Origin: Jiella sonneratiae
GTDB taxonomy: Bacteria; Pseudomonadota; Alphaproteobacteria; Rhizobiales; Rhizobiaceae
DNA length: 64,000 nt
Assembly (NCBI RefSeq): GCF_017353515.1
Contig: NZ_JAFMPY010000001.1
Span: forward strand, 124,001-188,000
Direction: 5' to 3'
Every line of letters begins with the position of its first letter. Positions within the stretch are counted from its first letter, which is position 1. Shown in pieces: positions 45,011-53,484 of this stretch. The notes beneath the pieces are model-generated. The model was not told where the DNA came from. It worked only from the letters and a program-made list of their open reading frames with translations, and did no database searches. The position numbers were made by a program, and so were the translations under genes.

Positions 45011-45583
45011 TCAGGCGAGCGGCGAGACACCGAAGAGCCAGGCGTGGAGGCCGCCGAGGAAGATCGCGCTGGCGACGAGACCGGCGGCGAGCGCCGCGAC
45101 GTCGCCGGTGGCGCGCGGGGTCTCGGCGAGCACCGGGGCCGTGCGGCCGAGCGAATTCAGATAGTCGAGGACCGCCCAGACGAGGAAGGCGCCGAACAGG
45201 ACGACGTCGGCCGTGCCGCCGTTGGCGAGCAGGTGGCCGAGCGCCCAGAGCGCGACGCCGAGCACCATCGGATGGCGCACCGCCTTCTTGATGTGGCCCG
45301 TCGGCGCATAGGCCGCGGCGACCAGGACGAAGCCGACCGGGACGAGCAGCAGCGCGAGATGCCGCGCGCCGGCGATCGGATCGTAGACGACGCCCTGCCC
45401 GGCCCGCGCCCAGCCATAGCCCCAGACGAGGAGGAGCAGCCCGACCAGCGACAGCACGGAATAGGCGCCCTTGAAGCGCATCTCGCCGATGCGGCGGATG
45501 GCGGCCCTGCGCCCCGCGTCGGAGATGATGCGCAGGGAGTGGATGCCGAGAAAGATGAAAAGTCCGATGACCAGCGTGACCAT
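45011..45583 (-). CDS. NnrU family integral membrane protein
   Basis: This 190-residue, five- to six-helix membrane protein starts MVTLVIGLFIFLGIHSLRII. It has the NnrU/isoprenylcysteine-methyltransferase-like core AAYAPTGHIKKAVRHPMVLG and GHLLANG. NnrU was first linked to nitric-oxide reduction in Rhodobacter but is found widely outside denitrifiers, and its biochemical role is unclear. ATG 45583 is preceded by a CAGGAGGG site. It is divergent from the MAPEG gene. Confidence 0.88.
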   Translation of the reverse strand: MVTLVIGLFIFLGIHSLRIISDAGRRAAIRRIGEMRFKGAYSVLSLVGLLLLVWGYGWARAGQGVVYDPIAGARHLALLLVPVGFVLVAAAYAPTGHIKKAVRHPMVLGVALWALGHLLANGGTADVVLFGAFLVWAVLDYLNSLGRTAPVLAETPRATGDVAALAAGLVASAIFLGGLHAWLFGVSPLA

Positions 45584-45762
45584 GTCCCTGCCCTCCTGAT
45601 CCGCACCGGGCCCTGCCTGGTTGCGGTCCGTCCGCGTTTCGCCCGCCCCCGTCCCGAAGCACCGTCGTCTTCGGGCGCCTTCGCCGGATCGTCGCAGTCT
45701 GCTACTACGCCGGGGCGAGCGAACCGGATGCGGTATTTTCGTATGGAGAGGATAACAATCGC

Positions 45763-46179
45763 ATGAACACACTGGGTCTCGCCACCGTGGCGATCTATGC
45801 CGCGCTCAACACGGCCGTCCTGATCTGGCTCGCCGTGGCGACCGGCCTCGTTCGCCAGCGGGAGAAGGTCTATATGGGCGACGGCGGCAATCCGCGGATG
45901 ATTCGGGTGATGCGCGGCCACGCCAACGCCGTCGAATTCATTCCGATCACGCTGATCTGCATGGTGCTCGCGGCGCTGCTCGGCACCTCGGCGCTGATCC
46001 TGCACGGGCTCGGCATTCTTCTGACGATCGGCCGAGTGATCCATGCGCTGCATTTCACCGCCGCCGACGCCCCGGCCTGGCAGCGCATGGGCGGCACCAG
46101 CCTGTCCTTCCTGGCGATGGGCGGCGCCGGCCTCGCGGCGCTCGTCGCCGGCGTGACGGCCATGGGGGTGGCTGTGTGA
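45763..46179 (+). CDS. MAPEG family membrane protein
   Basis: The 138-residue protein has four membrane helices. It carries the MAPEG signature around GNPRMIRVMRGHANAVEFIP (about 42-61), including the Arg and Glu residues that bind glutathione in eukaryotic relatives, and later GRVIHALHFT. Bacterial members are thought to act on lipids or glutathione conjugates. GGAGAGGA lies upstream of the ATG at a rather long spacing. No enzyme partner is adjacent. Confidence 0.88.
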   Translation: MNTLGLATVAIYAALNTAVLIWLAVATGLVRQREKVYMGDGGNPRMIRVMRGHANAVEFIPITLICMVLAALLGTSALILHGLGILLTIGRVIHALHFTAADAPAWQRMGGTSLSFLAMGGAGLAALVAGVTAMGVAV

Positions 46180-46200
46180 CGGCGCGGCCGTTCCACCACC

Positions 46201-46240
46201 GCGTCATCCCGGGCTCGACCCGCGGTCCGTTCCGAATCGT
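46201..46240. repeat. Single arm of the palindromic repeat seen in the opp operon
   Basis: GTCATCCCGGGCTCGACCCG followed by CGGTCCGTTCCGAATC matches one end of the three palindromic copies near 34-35 kb. No mirrored end (GGGATGAC) was found downstream before the next gene, so this is a solo or decayed copy. The rest of the 265-base gap to 46444 holds nothing recognisable. Confidence 0.6.
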
Positions 46241-46444
46241 CGCCGGCAGGTCCGCTACGATACTGACGGGAGGGGGGAGAGGCAGCCTCCGTTTCGCCGG
46301 TCGGCCGAATTTTCACCGACCGAACATACCCGACCGTGAGAAGCCGGGCGCTCAGATGACCAGGACGGGCGGGTCGGCGGGTCGTCTGCCGGTTTCACCT
46401 CTCGGACGGCGAGGGCCGAACGACGCCCCTTGCCAATGATGAGG

Positions 46445-48550
46445 TCAGGCCCGCAGCCACACCCGGTTGTCGTGGAACGCCGCGCCGCCGAAGGGCGCCA
46501 CCGGATCGGCGCCGGTGAGGACGTTGATCCCCTCGCCGTCGAGAAAGTCGGAATTCGCCCAAAGCCCTTCATGGACGAGGACGCCGGGCTTCACCGTCTC
46601 GGTGAGCTTCGCCTCGAGCCGGACTTCGCCGCGTGCGTTGCCGACGACGACGACCGAACCGTCCTCGACGCCCTCCCGCGCGGCGTCCTCCGGATGGATC
46701 ATCAGGGCCGGCCCGCCTTCCCGCTGCCGCGAGCCGGAGGTCTCGGCGAAGGTGGAGTTGAGGAACTGACGCGCCGGCGAAGTGGCGAGGCGATAGGGAT
46801 GCGCCGCGTCGGAGGATTCGAGGAGCGCGACGTGATCGGGCAGCGCCGGCAGCCGCGCGTGCGGGCCCTGGAGCCCTAGGCTTTCCGGCGGCCGGTTCGG
46901 CGCCAGCGATCCCGCCCAGTCCGGGCGGAAGCGGAACTTGCCGTCCGGCCAGCCGAAACCTTTCAGAAAATGCGCCGTCTCGAAATCCGGCTGCTTGTCG
47001 ATCCAGCGGCCGGCCTTCAGCGCGTCGAAGCCGCCGGGCTCGCCGCTCGTCTTCAGCATGGCGTCGATGAGCGCGATCTCGGACTTGCCGAAGCCCGGCC
47101 GGTCGGCGACGCCGAGGCGCTTGGCGAGTTCCTCGACGACGAAGTGGTTGCTGCGCACCCCCGCCGGCGGCTCGACGAGCTTCGGCCCCAGCGTGATGTG
47201 GTTCTGGCCGCCGCCGCGGTAGATGTCGTCATGTTCGAGGAACATCGTCGCGGGGATCACGAGATCGGCGAGCTTCGCCGTGTCGGTCATGAACTGCTCG
47301 TGGACCGCGACGAAGAGATCGGCCCGCATCAGCCCCTGTTTCACCAGCCGCTGATCCGGGCAGACATTCGCCGGATTGGTGTTCTGGATCAGCATGGCGG
47401 TGACCGGCGGCCCCTCCGACAGCGCCTCTGCGTCGCCGGTCAGCACCGCGCCGATGCGCGACTGGTCGAGATGGCGGACCGTCGGGTCGCAGAGGGCAAC
47501 GCCCATGATCTCCGACTTGTCGAGGCCGAAGATGTCGGAGTTGGAGTGGAAGGCCCCGCCGCCCTCATATTGCCAGTGGCCGTAGACCGCCGGCACGGAC
47601 ATCGCCGCATGCATCGCGGCGGCGCCGTTGCGCTGGCGGGTGAAGCCGTAGCCGAGGCGGAAATAGCTCCGCGGCGTGCGGCCGATCAGCGCCGCGAAGG
47701 CCTCGATCTCCTCCGTCGAAAGGCCGGTGATCTTCGCCGCCCATTCCGGCGTGCGGGTCGCCAGATGCGTTTCGAGGCCGGCGGGATCGTCGGTATAGCG
47801 GGCGAGATAGGCGCGGTCGGCGGTGCCGTCCCGAAAGGCGACGTGCATCAGCGCGCAGGCGAGAGCGGCGTCGGTGCCCGGCCGGAGCTTCAAGGCGAGA
47901 TCGGCCTGCCGCATCGTCGCATTGTCGTAGATGTCGACGACGACGATCTTCGCGCCGCGCTCCTTCCGCGCCCTCGCCGCATGGGTCATGACGTTGACCT
48001 GCGTCGCGACGGCGTTGGTTCCCCAGATCACCACGCAGTCCGACTTGGCGATCTCGCGCGGATCGGCGCCGCGCATCGCCCCCGCACCGACGAACCAGCC
48101 GCCCCAGGCCATGTTGGTGCAGATCGAATCGAACTGGCCGGAATAGCGCTTGGCATGGCGGAGCCGGTGGATGCCGTCGCGCTGCACGAGGCCCATGGTG
48201 CCGGCATAGTAATAGGGCCAGACGGCTTCCGGCCCATGCGCGACCTCGGCGGCGAGGAATCTTTCGGCGATCAGGTCGAGGGCGTCGTCCCAGCCGATCT
48301 CCCGCCACGCACCGCCGCCTTTTTCTCCAACCCGTTGAAGGGGTTTCAGCAGTCTGTTCGGGTGATGGATGCGCTCGGCATAGCGCGCAACCTTGGCGCA
48401 GATGACGCCTGCCGTGTAGTCGTTGTCCGCCGCGCCGCGCAGCCGCCCGACCGTGCCGCCTTCGAGGATCTCGACGTCGAGCGCGCAGGTCGACGGGCAG
48501 TCGTGGGGACAGGCGCTGTGGCCGGTGGACAGGAGAAGCGGCTTGTTCAT
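46445..48550 (-). CDS. Molybdopterin oxidoreductase with N-terminal 4Fe-4S motif
   Basis: The 701-residue protein is of the DMSO-reductase family. The Fe-S domain has C14, C18, C22 and C51 (HSACPHDCPSTCALD and VICAKVARY). The molybdopterin domain includes VVIWGTNAVATQVNVMTHA. A C-terminal binding domain contains HPEDAAREGVEDGSVVVV. There is no Tat signal, so it should be cytosolic, like many thiosulfate-reductase- or formate-dehydrogenase-like enzymes of unknown substrate. No electron-transfer subunit or cofactor gene is nearby. The start MNKPLLLSTGHSACPHDC is well placed. Confidence 0.88.
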   Translation of the reverse strand: MNKPLLLSTGHSACPHDCPSTCALDVEILEGGTVGRLRGAADNDYTAGVICAKVARYAERIHHPNRLLKPLQRVGEKGGGAWREIGWDDALDLIAERFLAAEVAHGPEAVWPYYYAGTMGLVQRDGIHRLRHAKRYSGQFDSICTNMAWGGWFVGAGAMRGADPREIAKSDCVVIWGTNAVATQVNVMTHAARARKERGAKIVVVDIYDNATMRQADLALKLRPGTDAALACALMHVAFRDGTADRAYLARYTDDPAGLETHLATRTPEWAAKITGLSTEEIEAFAALIGRTPRSYFRLGYGFTRQRNGAAAMHAAMSVPAVYGHWQYEGGGAFHSNSDIFGLDKSEIMGVALCDPTVRHLDQSRIGAVLTGDAEALSEGPPVTAMLIQNTNPANVCPDQRLVKQGLMRADLFVAVHEQFMTDTAKLADLVIPATMFLEHDDIYRGGGQNHITLGPKLVEPPAGVRSNHFVVEELAKRLGVADRPGFGKSEIALIDAMLKTSGEPGGFDALKAGRWIDKQPDFETAHFLKGFGWPDGKFRFRPDWAGSLAPNRPPESLGLQGPHARLPALPDHVALLESSDAAHPYRLATSPARQFLNSTFAETSGSRQREGGPALMIHPEDAAREGVEDGSVVVVGNARGEVRLEAKLTETVKPGVLVHEGLWANSDFLDGEGINVLTGADPVAPFGGAAFHDNRVWLRA

Positions 48551-48693
48551 CGCCGCAGTCTAGCCGGTATTGCCGCGCCGCAACAGAAGCCGATTGCAAC
48601 CCTGACAGGTCAGCGGTTCGGCCCATCGCCGCCTCGGCGGCTCTGGCCCTTTTGGATTAGCGATCGCCGGGCCGTTTCGCCGGCATTGCCGGT

Positions 48694-50547
48694 TCAGCGC
48701 CACAGCCCGACCGTCAGCGCCTCTTCCCGGCCGCGGATGGCGACGACCTCCCAGCGGTCCGGCCCCTGCATTCCCGCCGTATCGGCCGCCTGCCAGAGCG
48801 CCTGCGAGATGGCGACGCTCGCGTCGCGGGCCTTGGCGACCTCCATCAGCCGGCTCGCGACGTTGACGCTGTCGCCGGTGGCGGTGATGTGCTGTTCCTC
48901 GTCATGGCCGAGCCGCGACAGCACGACCGGCCCGTAATGCGCCCCGAGCCGGACGCCGCCGAGCTTCGTTTCCGTCGCGGTCTCAAAGATCCAGCGGCGG
49001 ACCGTCGCGACGACGGCAAGGCTCGCCGCGACGGCGTTTGTCGCGTCGGCATCGGTGCGGTCCGGCAGGCCGAAGACCACCATGGCGCCGTCGCCCATGA
49101 AGTTGAGCACCACGCCGCTGCGCGGCACCAGCTCCTCGACGACGAGGGTGTGGAACTCCTTCAGGACGTCGCGGGTGCGCGCGGCGCCGATCCGCTCGCT
49201 CATGCCGGTGAAGCCGGCGAGATCGACGAAGAGGATGGCGACCTTGCGGGTTTCCGGAACCATCAGGAAGTCGGGGCTCTCGGCGATCCGCACCGCCAGC
49301 GCCCGCGGCTGGAAGCGCCGGAGGGCGGTCTCCGCGGCGGCGAAGATCTCCGCCCGCCGCCGGTCGTGGCGAAGCCTGAGGGCGCTGGCGGCCGCCGCCG
49401 GCGGCAGCATCGCCGCGACGGGCAGTGCGGCGGCGAGCCATATGCCTTGCGAGACCGCGAAGACCGTGACGGCGAGCCAGCCGACGAGCGCCGCTGCGGC
49501 GACGGCGAGCCCCGTCGCCAGCGGCAGGAGGGCGATCGCGAGGACGGCGCAGGCGGCGAGCAACACCGCCGCCGCGGCGTCGGTCCGCCGCACGGCGGTG
49601 TCGCGCGCGAGGCCGGTGCCGTCGAGGAGGTTGGCGGTCCCCGTCGCCAAGACCTCGACCCCCGGCATCTTCGGGTCGAAGGGCGTCGCGAAACTGTCGC
49701 CGATCGCCGTTGCCGTGACGCCGAGAAAGACGAGGCGTCCGGCCAGCAGCGGCTCCGGCTCTCCGGCGAGCAGCCGCGCCGCGCCGAAGGTCGGGATGCC
49801 GCCCGCCGGCCCGTAGAAGCGCAGCGGCAGGTGCCAGCCGAGATCGAGCCGGCGCCGGACCGCGCCGAGCCGCACGCTCTCGGCCTCGAGGGAGGGCGCG
49901 CCGGCTTCGCCGAGCCCGGCGGCGACGAGGACGATCGAGGGCATCGGCCCCTTCGGCGTGAGGACGAGGAGCGGCATCTCGCGCGGCGTTCCGCCGGCAT
50001 CGGCGGAGACGTTGACCAGCCCGACCCGCGCCGGCGGCGCGAAAGCCGCCTCAGGGGCGAGCACGTCGGCCGCCTGCGGCACGAGGCTGGAGACGTCCTT
50101 GTCGAAGCTCGCGGCGGCGGCGATCACCGAGGGCAGCCGGCCCAATGCGGCGCCCAGGGCGGCGTCGCCCTCGCCGCCCGGCCCCGCGAACAGGATGTCG
50201 ATGGCAAGGCCGCGGGCGCCGCTCCGGCGGATCGTGTCGACGATCCCGGCGACGGCGCGGCGCGGCAGCGGATAGCCCCCGGCGGTCGCCACCGCCGCGT
50301 CGTCGATGGCGACGATGGCGACGCCCGGCGGCGGCGGCAGCCGGCCGGCGACCGCAACGCGCCAGTCGAGCGTCGTCGTCTCGATCCGGTCGAGAAGGCT
50401 CGCCCGGCCTTCGAGCTGATGACGCGCGAGCCAGCCGCTCCAGACGATCGCGAGAACGAAAAGCGCGCCGGCCGTGGCCCAGCCGAGGCGCCCGCGCCTG
50501 TCGCCGAGGCGCCCGGGCCTGTGCCGTGCCGCGGAGGGAGCCGTCAC
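48694..50547 (-). CDS. CHASE2-domain membrane adenylate/guanylate cyclase
   Basis: The 617-residue protein has a first membrane segment (about 23-40), a periplasmic CHASE2 sensor domain (about 45-310), three further membrane helices (about 325-400), and a class III cyclase domain. In that domain VAILFVDLAGFTGMSERIG and NFMGDGAMVVFG supply the two metal-binding aspartates, and GDSVNVASRLMEVAK the end motif. It should make cAMP or cGMP in response to an envelope signal. A GTG at 50547 is my best start, since a longer ATG version would overlap the FecR gene by 49 bases; there is no strong ribosome site. It follows the FecR gene as one operon. Confidence 0.85.
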   Translation of the reverse strand: MTAPSAARHRPGRLGDRRGRLGWATAGALFVLAIVWSGWLARHQLEGRASLLDRIETTTLDWRVAVAGRLPPPPGVAIVAIDDAAVATAGGYPLPRRAVAGIVDTIRRSGARGLAIDILFAGPGGEGDAALGAALGRLPSVIAAAASFDKDVSSLVPQAADVLAPEAAFAPPARVGLVNVSADAGGTPREMPLLVLTPKGPMPSIVLVAAGLGEAGAPSLEAESVRLGAVRRRLDLGWHLPLRFYGPAGGIPTFGAARLLAGEPEPLLAGRLVFLGVTATAIGDSFATPFDPKMPGVEVLATGTANLLDGTGLARDTAVRRTDAAAAVLLAACAVLAIALLPLATGLAVAAAALVGWLAVTVFAVSQGIWLAAALPVAAMLPPAAAASALRLRHDRRRAEIFAAAETALRRFQPRALAVRIAESPDFLMVPETRKVAILFVDLAGFTGMSERIGAARTRDVLKEFHTLVVEELVPRSGVVLNFMGDGAMVVFGLPDRTDADATNAVAASLAVVATVRRWIFETATETKLGGVRLGAHYGPVVLSRLGHDEEQHITATGDSVNVASRLMEVAKARDASVAISQALWQAADTAGMQGPDRWEVVAIRGREEALTVGLWR

Positions 50548-50615
50548 CTGCAAACGCCCGCCAACCGCCGGGTCTTCGCCGCGGCGCTCCGCATTCCCGG
50601 CATCGGCGGCCTCCT

Positions 50616-51173
50616 CTATCGCCCGAAACGGGCGAGCAGCGCGGCGACGCGCGGCTGCGGCCACCGGCGGACGACCAGCGGGGCGCCCTCACCGACGTCC
50701 ACCCCTTCGCCGGGGCCGAGGAGGACCGACTCCGGCCCGCGGCGCCGTTCGACCTCGACCTGGCCCTTTATGACGAAGACCGAGGTTTCGGCGCCCTGGA
50801 CGTCGACGACGAAGCGCGTGCCGCGGACCGTCGCGATGGCGTGCGGCGTCAGGACCTGGAAGGAATCGCGCGGCGAGACCTCGATCAGGACGGCGCGGTC
50901 GGTCAGGTCGAGGGAGGTCTGCGGCGTCGCGGCGTCGAGGGCCGCGGCCGCCTCCCGCTCGATGACGAGGCCGTTGCCGCAGTCGAGAACCTCGCGCGGC
51001 GGATCATCGCGCGTCGCCGCCGTGCATCCCGGCAGCGTCTGGGCATGCGGCGGCCCCGGCGACGGCATGAGCCCGGCCGACAAAAGGAGCACCGCCACCA
51101 CGCCGCACCGGCCGACGACGCCGGCCCTGCGGCGCCGCAGGCCGAAAAGGACGCCTTTTCCCGCACCGGCCAT
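50616..51173 (-). CDS. Exported FecR-domain protein
   Basis: The 185-residue product has a signal peptide (cleavage near PPHAQ). A FecR-type beta domain follows, with the typical segments TPHAIATVRGTRFVVDVQ and TSVFVIKGQVEVERR. It lacks the N-terminal anti-sigma helix region and membrane anchor of true FecR, so it is probably a periplasmic sensor or modulator. Its position directly before a CHASE2 cyclase repeats a pairing seen in other proteobacteria. A CRP-type site lies about 90 bases upstream. Confidence 0.85.
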   Translation of the reverse strand: MAGAGKGVLFGLRRRRAGVVGRCGVVAVLLLSAGLMPSPGPPHAQTLPGCTAATRDDPPREVLDCGNGLVIEREAAAALDAATPQTSLDLTDRAVLIEVSPRDSFQVLTPHAIATVRGTRFVVDVQGAETSVFVIKGQVEVERRRGPESVLLGPGEGVDVGEGAPLVVRRWPQPRVAALLARFGR

Positions 51174-51262
51174 TGCCTGACCTCCTTCGCTTCGTTTCGC
51201 CCGCCCGCGCTGCGGCGGGATCGGGCGTATGCCCGGTCATCTCATCCTCGGCATCTTCGCGA

Positions 51263-51278
51263 TGTGATCGCGATCACG
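51263..51278. promoter_or_regulatory. CRP-type binding site
   Basis: TGTGATCGCGATCACG fits the CRP consensus TGTGA-N6-TCACA with one mismatch and is a 14-bp perfect palindrome at its core. It lies between the FecR/adenylate cyclase operon and the sugar-transferase gene, about 90 bases from the former's start and 240 from the latter's. Confidence 0.55.
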
Positions 51279-51293
51279 GCACACCTCGCCGCG

Positions 51294-51333
51294 CCGCCGC
51301 CCGGGTGCCGCGATCGCGGCACCCGGGCGGCGG
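51294..51333. repeat. 40-bp perfect palindrome
   Basis: Positions 51294-51313 are the exact reverse complement of 51314-51333. The centre is CGCGATCGCG and the outer part CCGCCGCCCGGGTG. No spacer and no T tract are present. It could form a cruciform or a very stable RNA hairpin in the leader of the sugar-transferase gene. Confidence 0.8.
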
Positions 51334-51516
51334 GCAGGCAGGCGGCGGCGACCTCTCGAACATTCCGTGCTTTCACGAATGCTGCAACGCTTTCTTAGCC
51401 GGCCGGTGACATCATCCCGCAGCGCCGGCTGCGTGCCCCTTTGTCGCGGCCGGCCGCATGCGCTTGCCGGGCCGCGAAACACAGCTGCGGGAAGCGCCCG
51501 ACCAGGCGCGAGGCGG

Positions 51517-53058
51517 ATGAACGAGCACAACCCGAACCTTCGATTTTCGCCCGGCGCGATCCGCTCGCAACCGGCCGCAGGCGAGCCGCGGCCAGCATCC
51601 GTGGAACTCGGACCGCAGGCCCTGCAGGCACTCTCGCATCTCGACAACGACTTCATCAGCCCGCGCATGCTCTGCGGCCTCTGGCGCCTCGGCGAAGCGG
51701 CGGTGATCTTCGCGCTCGGCGTCGTCCTCGGCAAGCCCTGGCAGGCGGATGGCGGCGTCGACGGCCTCGCCGTCGTCGCGACCGCGGCGGCAGGCGCCTT
51801 CGTCGCCTCGACGATCCTCGCCTCGGCCCACGCCTACGACCTGCCGATGCTGCGCGCCGCCGGCACGCGGCTGTGGCGCGTCGCCGCCGGCCTCGGCCTT
51901 GCGGTCGGCTTCGTCGCCGCCGCGCTCGCCCTCATCGCGCCGAAGGGTGCGCTCGAGGGCTTTCCGCTCGTCACCTGGTATCTCTGCGCGCTCGCCGTCG
52001 TGATCGCCGGCCGCCTCGTCCTCGGCCAGAACCTTCGCCGCTGGGCCCGCAACGGGCGCATGGAACGGCGGGCGCTGATCGTCGGCGGCGGCCGCAACGC
52101 CGAGACGCTGATCCGCGGGCTCGAGCTCGCGCCCGGCAACGACATCCGCATCTGCGGCATCTTCGACGACCGCGACGACCGGCGCTCGCCGCCGCTCGTC
52201 GCCGGCTATCCGAAGCTCGGAACGATTCCCGAACTCGTGGAGTTCGCCCGGCGCACGCGCATCGACATGCTGATCGTGACGCTGCCGCTGTCGGCCGAGG
52301 ACCGCCTGCTGGCGCTGCTCAGGCAGCTCTGGGTGCTGCCGCTCGACATCCGCCTCGCCGCCCATGCGGGCGAGCTGAAGTTCCGGCCGCGCACCTATTC
52401 CTATGTCGGCACGGTGCCGCTGATCGACATCGTCGACCGGCCGCTCGCCGACTGGGACGGCATCGCCAAGCGGATACTCGACGTCGTCGCGGCTTCCGCG
52501 GCGATCCTCCTCTTGTCGCCGCTGATGCTCGCCGCGGCCATCGCCGTCCGGCTCGATTCGCCGGGCCCGGTGATCTTCCGGCAGAAGCGGCACGGCTTCA
52601 ACAACCAGGCCGTCGAGATCTTCAAGTTCCGCTCGCTCTATCAGGAGGCGAGCGACCCCGAGGCGCGGCAGATCGTCACCAAGAACGACAAGCGCGTGAC
52701 CCGGGTCGGCGCGTTCATCCGCAAGACCTCGATCGACGAGCTGCCGCAGCTCTTCAACGTGCTGCGCGGCGACCTCTCGCTGGTCGGCCCGCGTCCCCAC
52801 GCGATCCACGCGAAGTCGAGCCGCAACGAGACCTTCACCGAGATCGTCGACGGCTATTTCGGCCGCCACAAGGTCAAGCCCGGCATCACCGGCTGGGCGC
52901 AGATCCACGGCTGGCGCGGCGAGATCGACGAGCCGGAAAAGCTCGTCAAGCGCTTCGAATACGACCTCTACTACATCGAGAACTGGTCGCTGCTGCTCGA
53001 CCTCTACATCCTCGCCATGACCCCGGTCAGCCTGCTGCGGACCGAGGCCGCCTACTGA
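51517..53058 (+). CDS. Undecaprenyl-phosphate sugar-1-phosphate transferase (WbaP/ExoY family)
   Basis: The 513-residue protein has four to five N-terminal membrane helices (about 65-175) and a CoA-binding-like domain ([16 protein letters not shown], about 188-203). The C-terminal catalytic bacterial sugar transferase domain carries [29 protein letters not shown] and [20 protein letters not shown], then GPRPH. It should start exopolysaccharide synthesis by moving a hexose-phosphate to undecaprenyl phosphate at the inner membrane. No other polysaccharide genes are in the window. A long leader with a CRP-type site and a palindrome suggests regulated expression. Confidence 0.92.
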   Translation: MNEHNPNLRFSPGAIRSQPAAGEPRPASVELGPQALQALSHLDNDFISPRMLCGLWRLGEAAVIFALGVVLGKPWQADGGVDGLAVVATAAAGAFVASTILASAHAYDLPMLRAAGTRLWRVAAGLGLAVGFVAAALALIAPKGALEGFPLVTWYLCALAVVIAGRLVLGQNLRRWARNGRMERRALIVGGGRNAETLIRGLELAPGNDIRICGIFDDRDDRRSPPLVAGYPKLGTIPELVEFARRTRIDMLIVTLPLSAEDRLLALLRQLWVLPLDIRLAAHAGELKFRPRTYSYVGTVPLIDIVDRPLADWDGIAKRILDVVAASAAILLLSPLMLAAAIAVRLDSPGPVIFRQKRHGFNNQAVEIFKFRSLYQEASDPEARQIVTKNDKRVTRVGAFIRKTSIDELPQLFNVLRGDLSLVGPRPHAIHAKSSRNETFTEIVDGYFGRHKVKPGITGWAQIHGWRGEIDEPEKLVKRFEYDLYYIENWSLLLDLYILAMTPVSLLRTEAAY

Positions 53059-53218
53059 GGGTCTGACCGGGCCGACGGCCCGGTCCGATACCCGCCCAAA
53101 AATGTCCTGACTGTGCCTCGCGTCACTGCGCCGGCATCGCTCTCGGGCTTCCACTCCTCCGACGTCTTCGCAAGAGATCGGCGCCCATCGGCCCCGGCGA
53201 AGACGGGGAGGAACGCAG

Positions 53219-53419
53219 ATGTCCACTCACCGCGCCGGCCTGCATCGTTCGTTTCTCCTGGTCTTCCTCCTCGCCCAGCTCGGCGGCTTTCACGGCGAAT
53301 CGATGAGCGGCACGCGCCGCGCAGTCGAGATCCTCGCCGGCCAGAAGTCGACCAACCTGATCCCGCCGCTGCCGATGATCGTCGCAGCCGAGGGCGGCGG
53401 CGTCGAGGCGGCGGACTGA
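53219..53419 (+). CDS. Small hypothetical protein, possibly membrane or exported
   Basis: A 66-residue frame starts at ATG 53219 with a strong GGGGAGGA ribosome site. It has a hydrophobic stretch (SFLLVFLLAQLGGF, about 11-24) that could be a signal or anchor, then NLIPPLPMIVAAEGG. No family is recognised. It follows the sugar-transferase gene by 160 bases and may belong to the same transcript. The ribosome site is the main support for it being real. Confidence 0.45.
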   Translation: MSTHRAGLHRSFLLVFLLAQLGGFHGESMSGTRRAVEILAGQKSTNLIPPLPMIVAAEGGGVEAAD

Positions 53420-53484
53420 AGCCCCGGCCGGCGACGCTCCACCCGCCGAGCACCTTTTGATGAAATGTCCTTGCTGGGCCGGCC

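Noticed and set aside
46176..46439. Plus-strand frame after the MAPEG gene
   Set aside because: It runs through the solo repeat arm, overlaps the MAPEG end and shows no coding-like pattern.
48889..51180. A 763-codon plus-strand frame over the cyclase and FecR genes
   Set aside because: Composition is Arg/Gly/Asp-rich with no fold signature; the opposite strand has full catalytic motifs.
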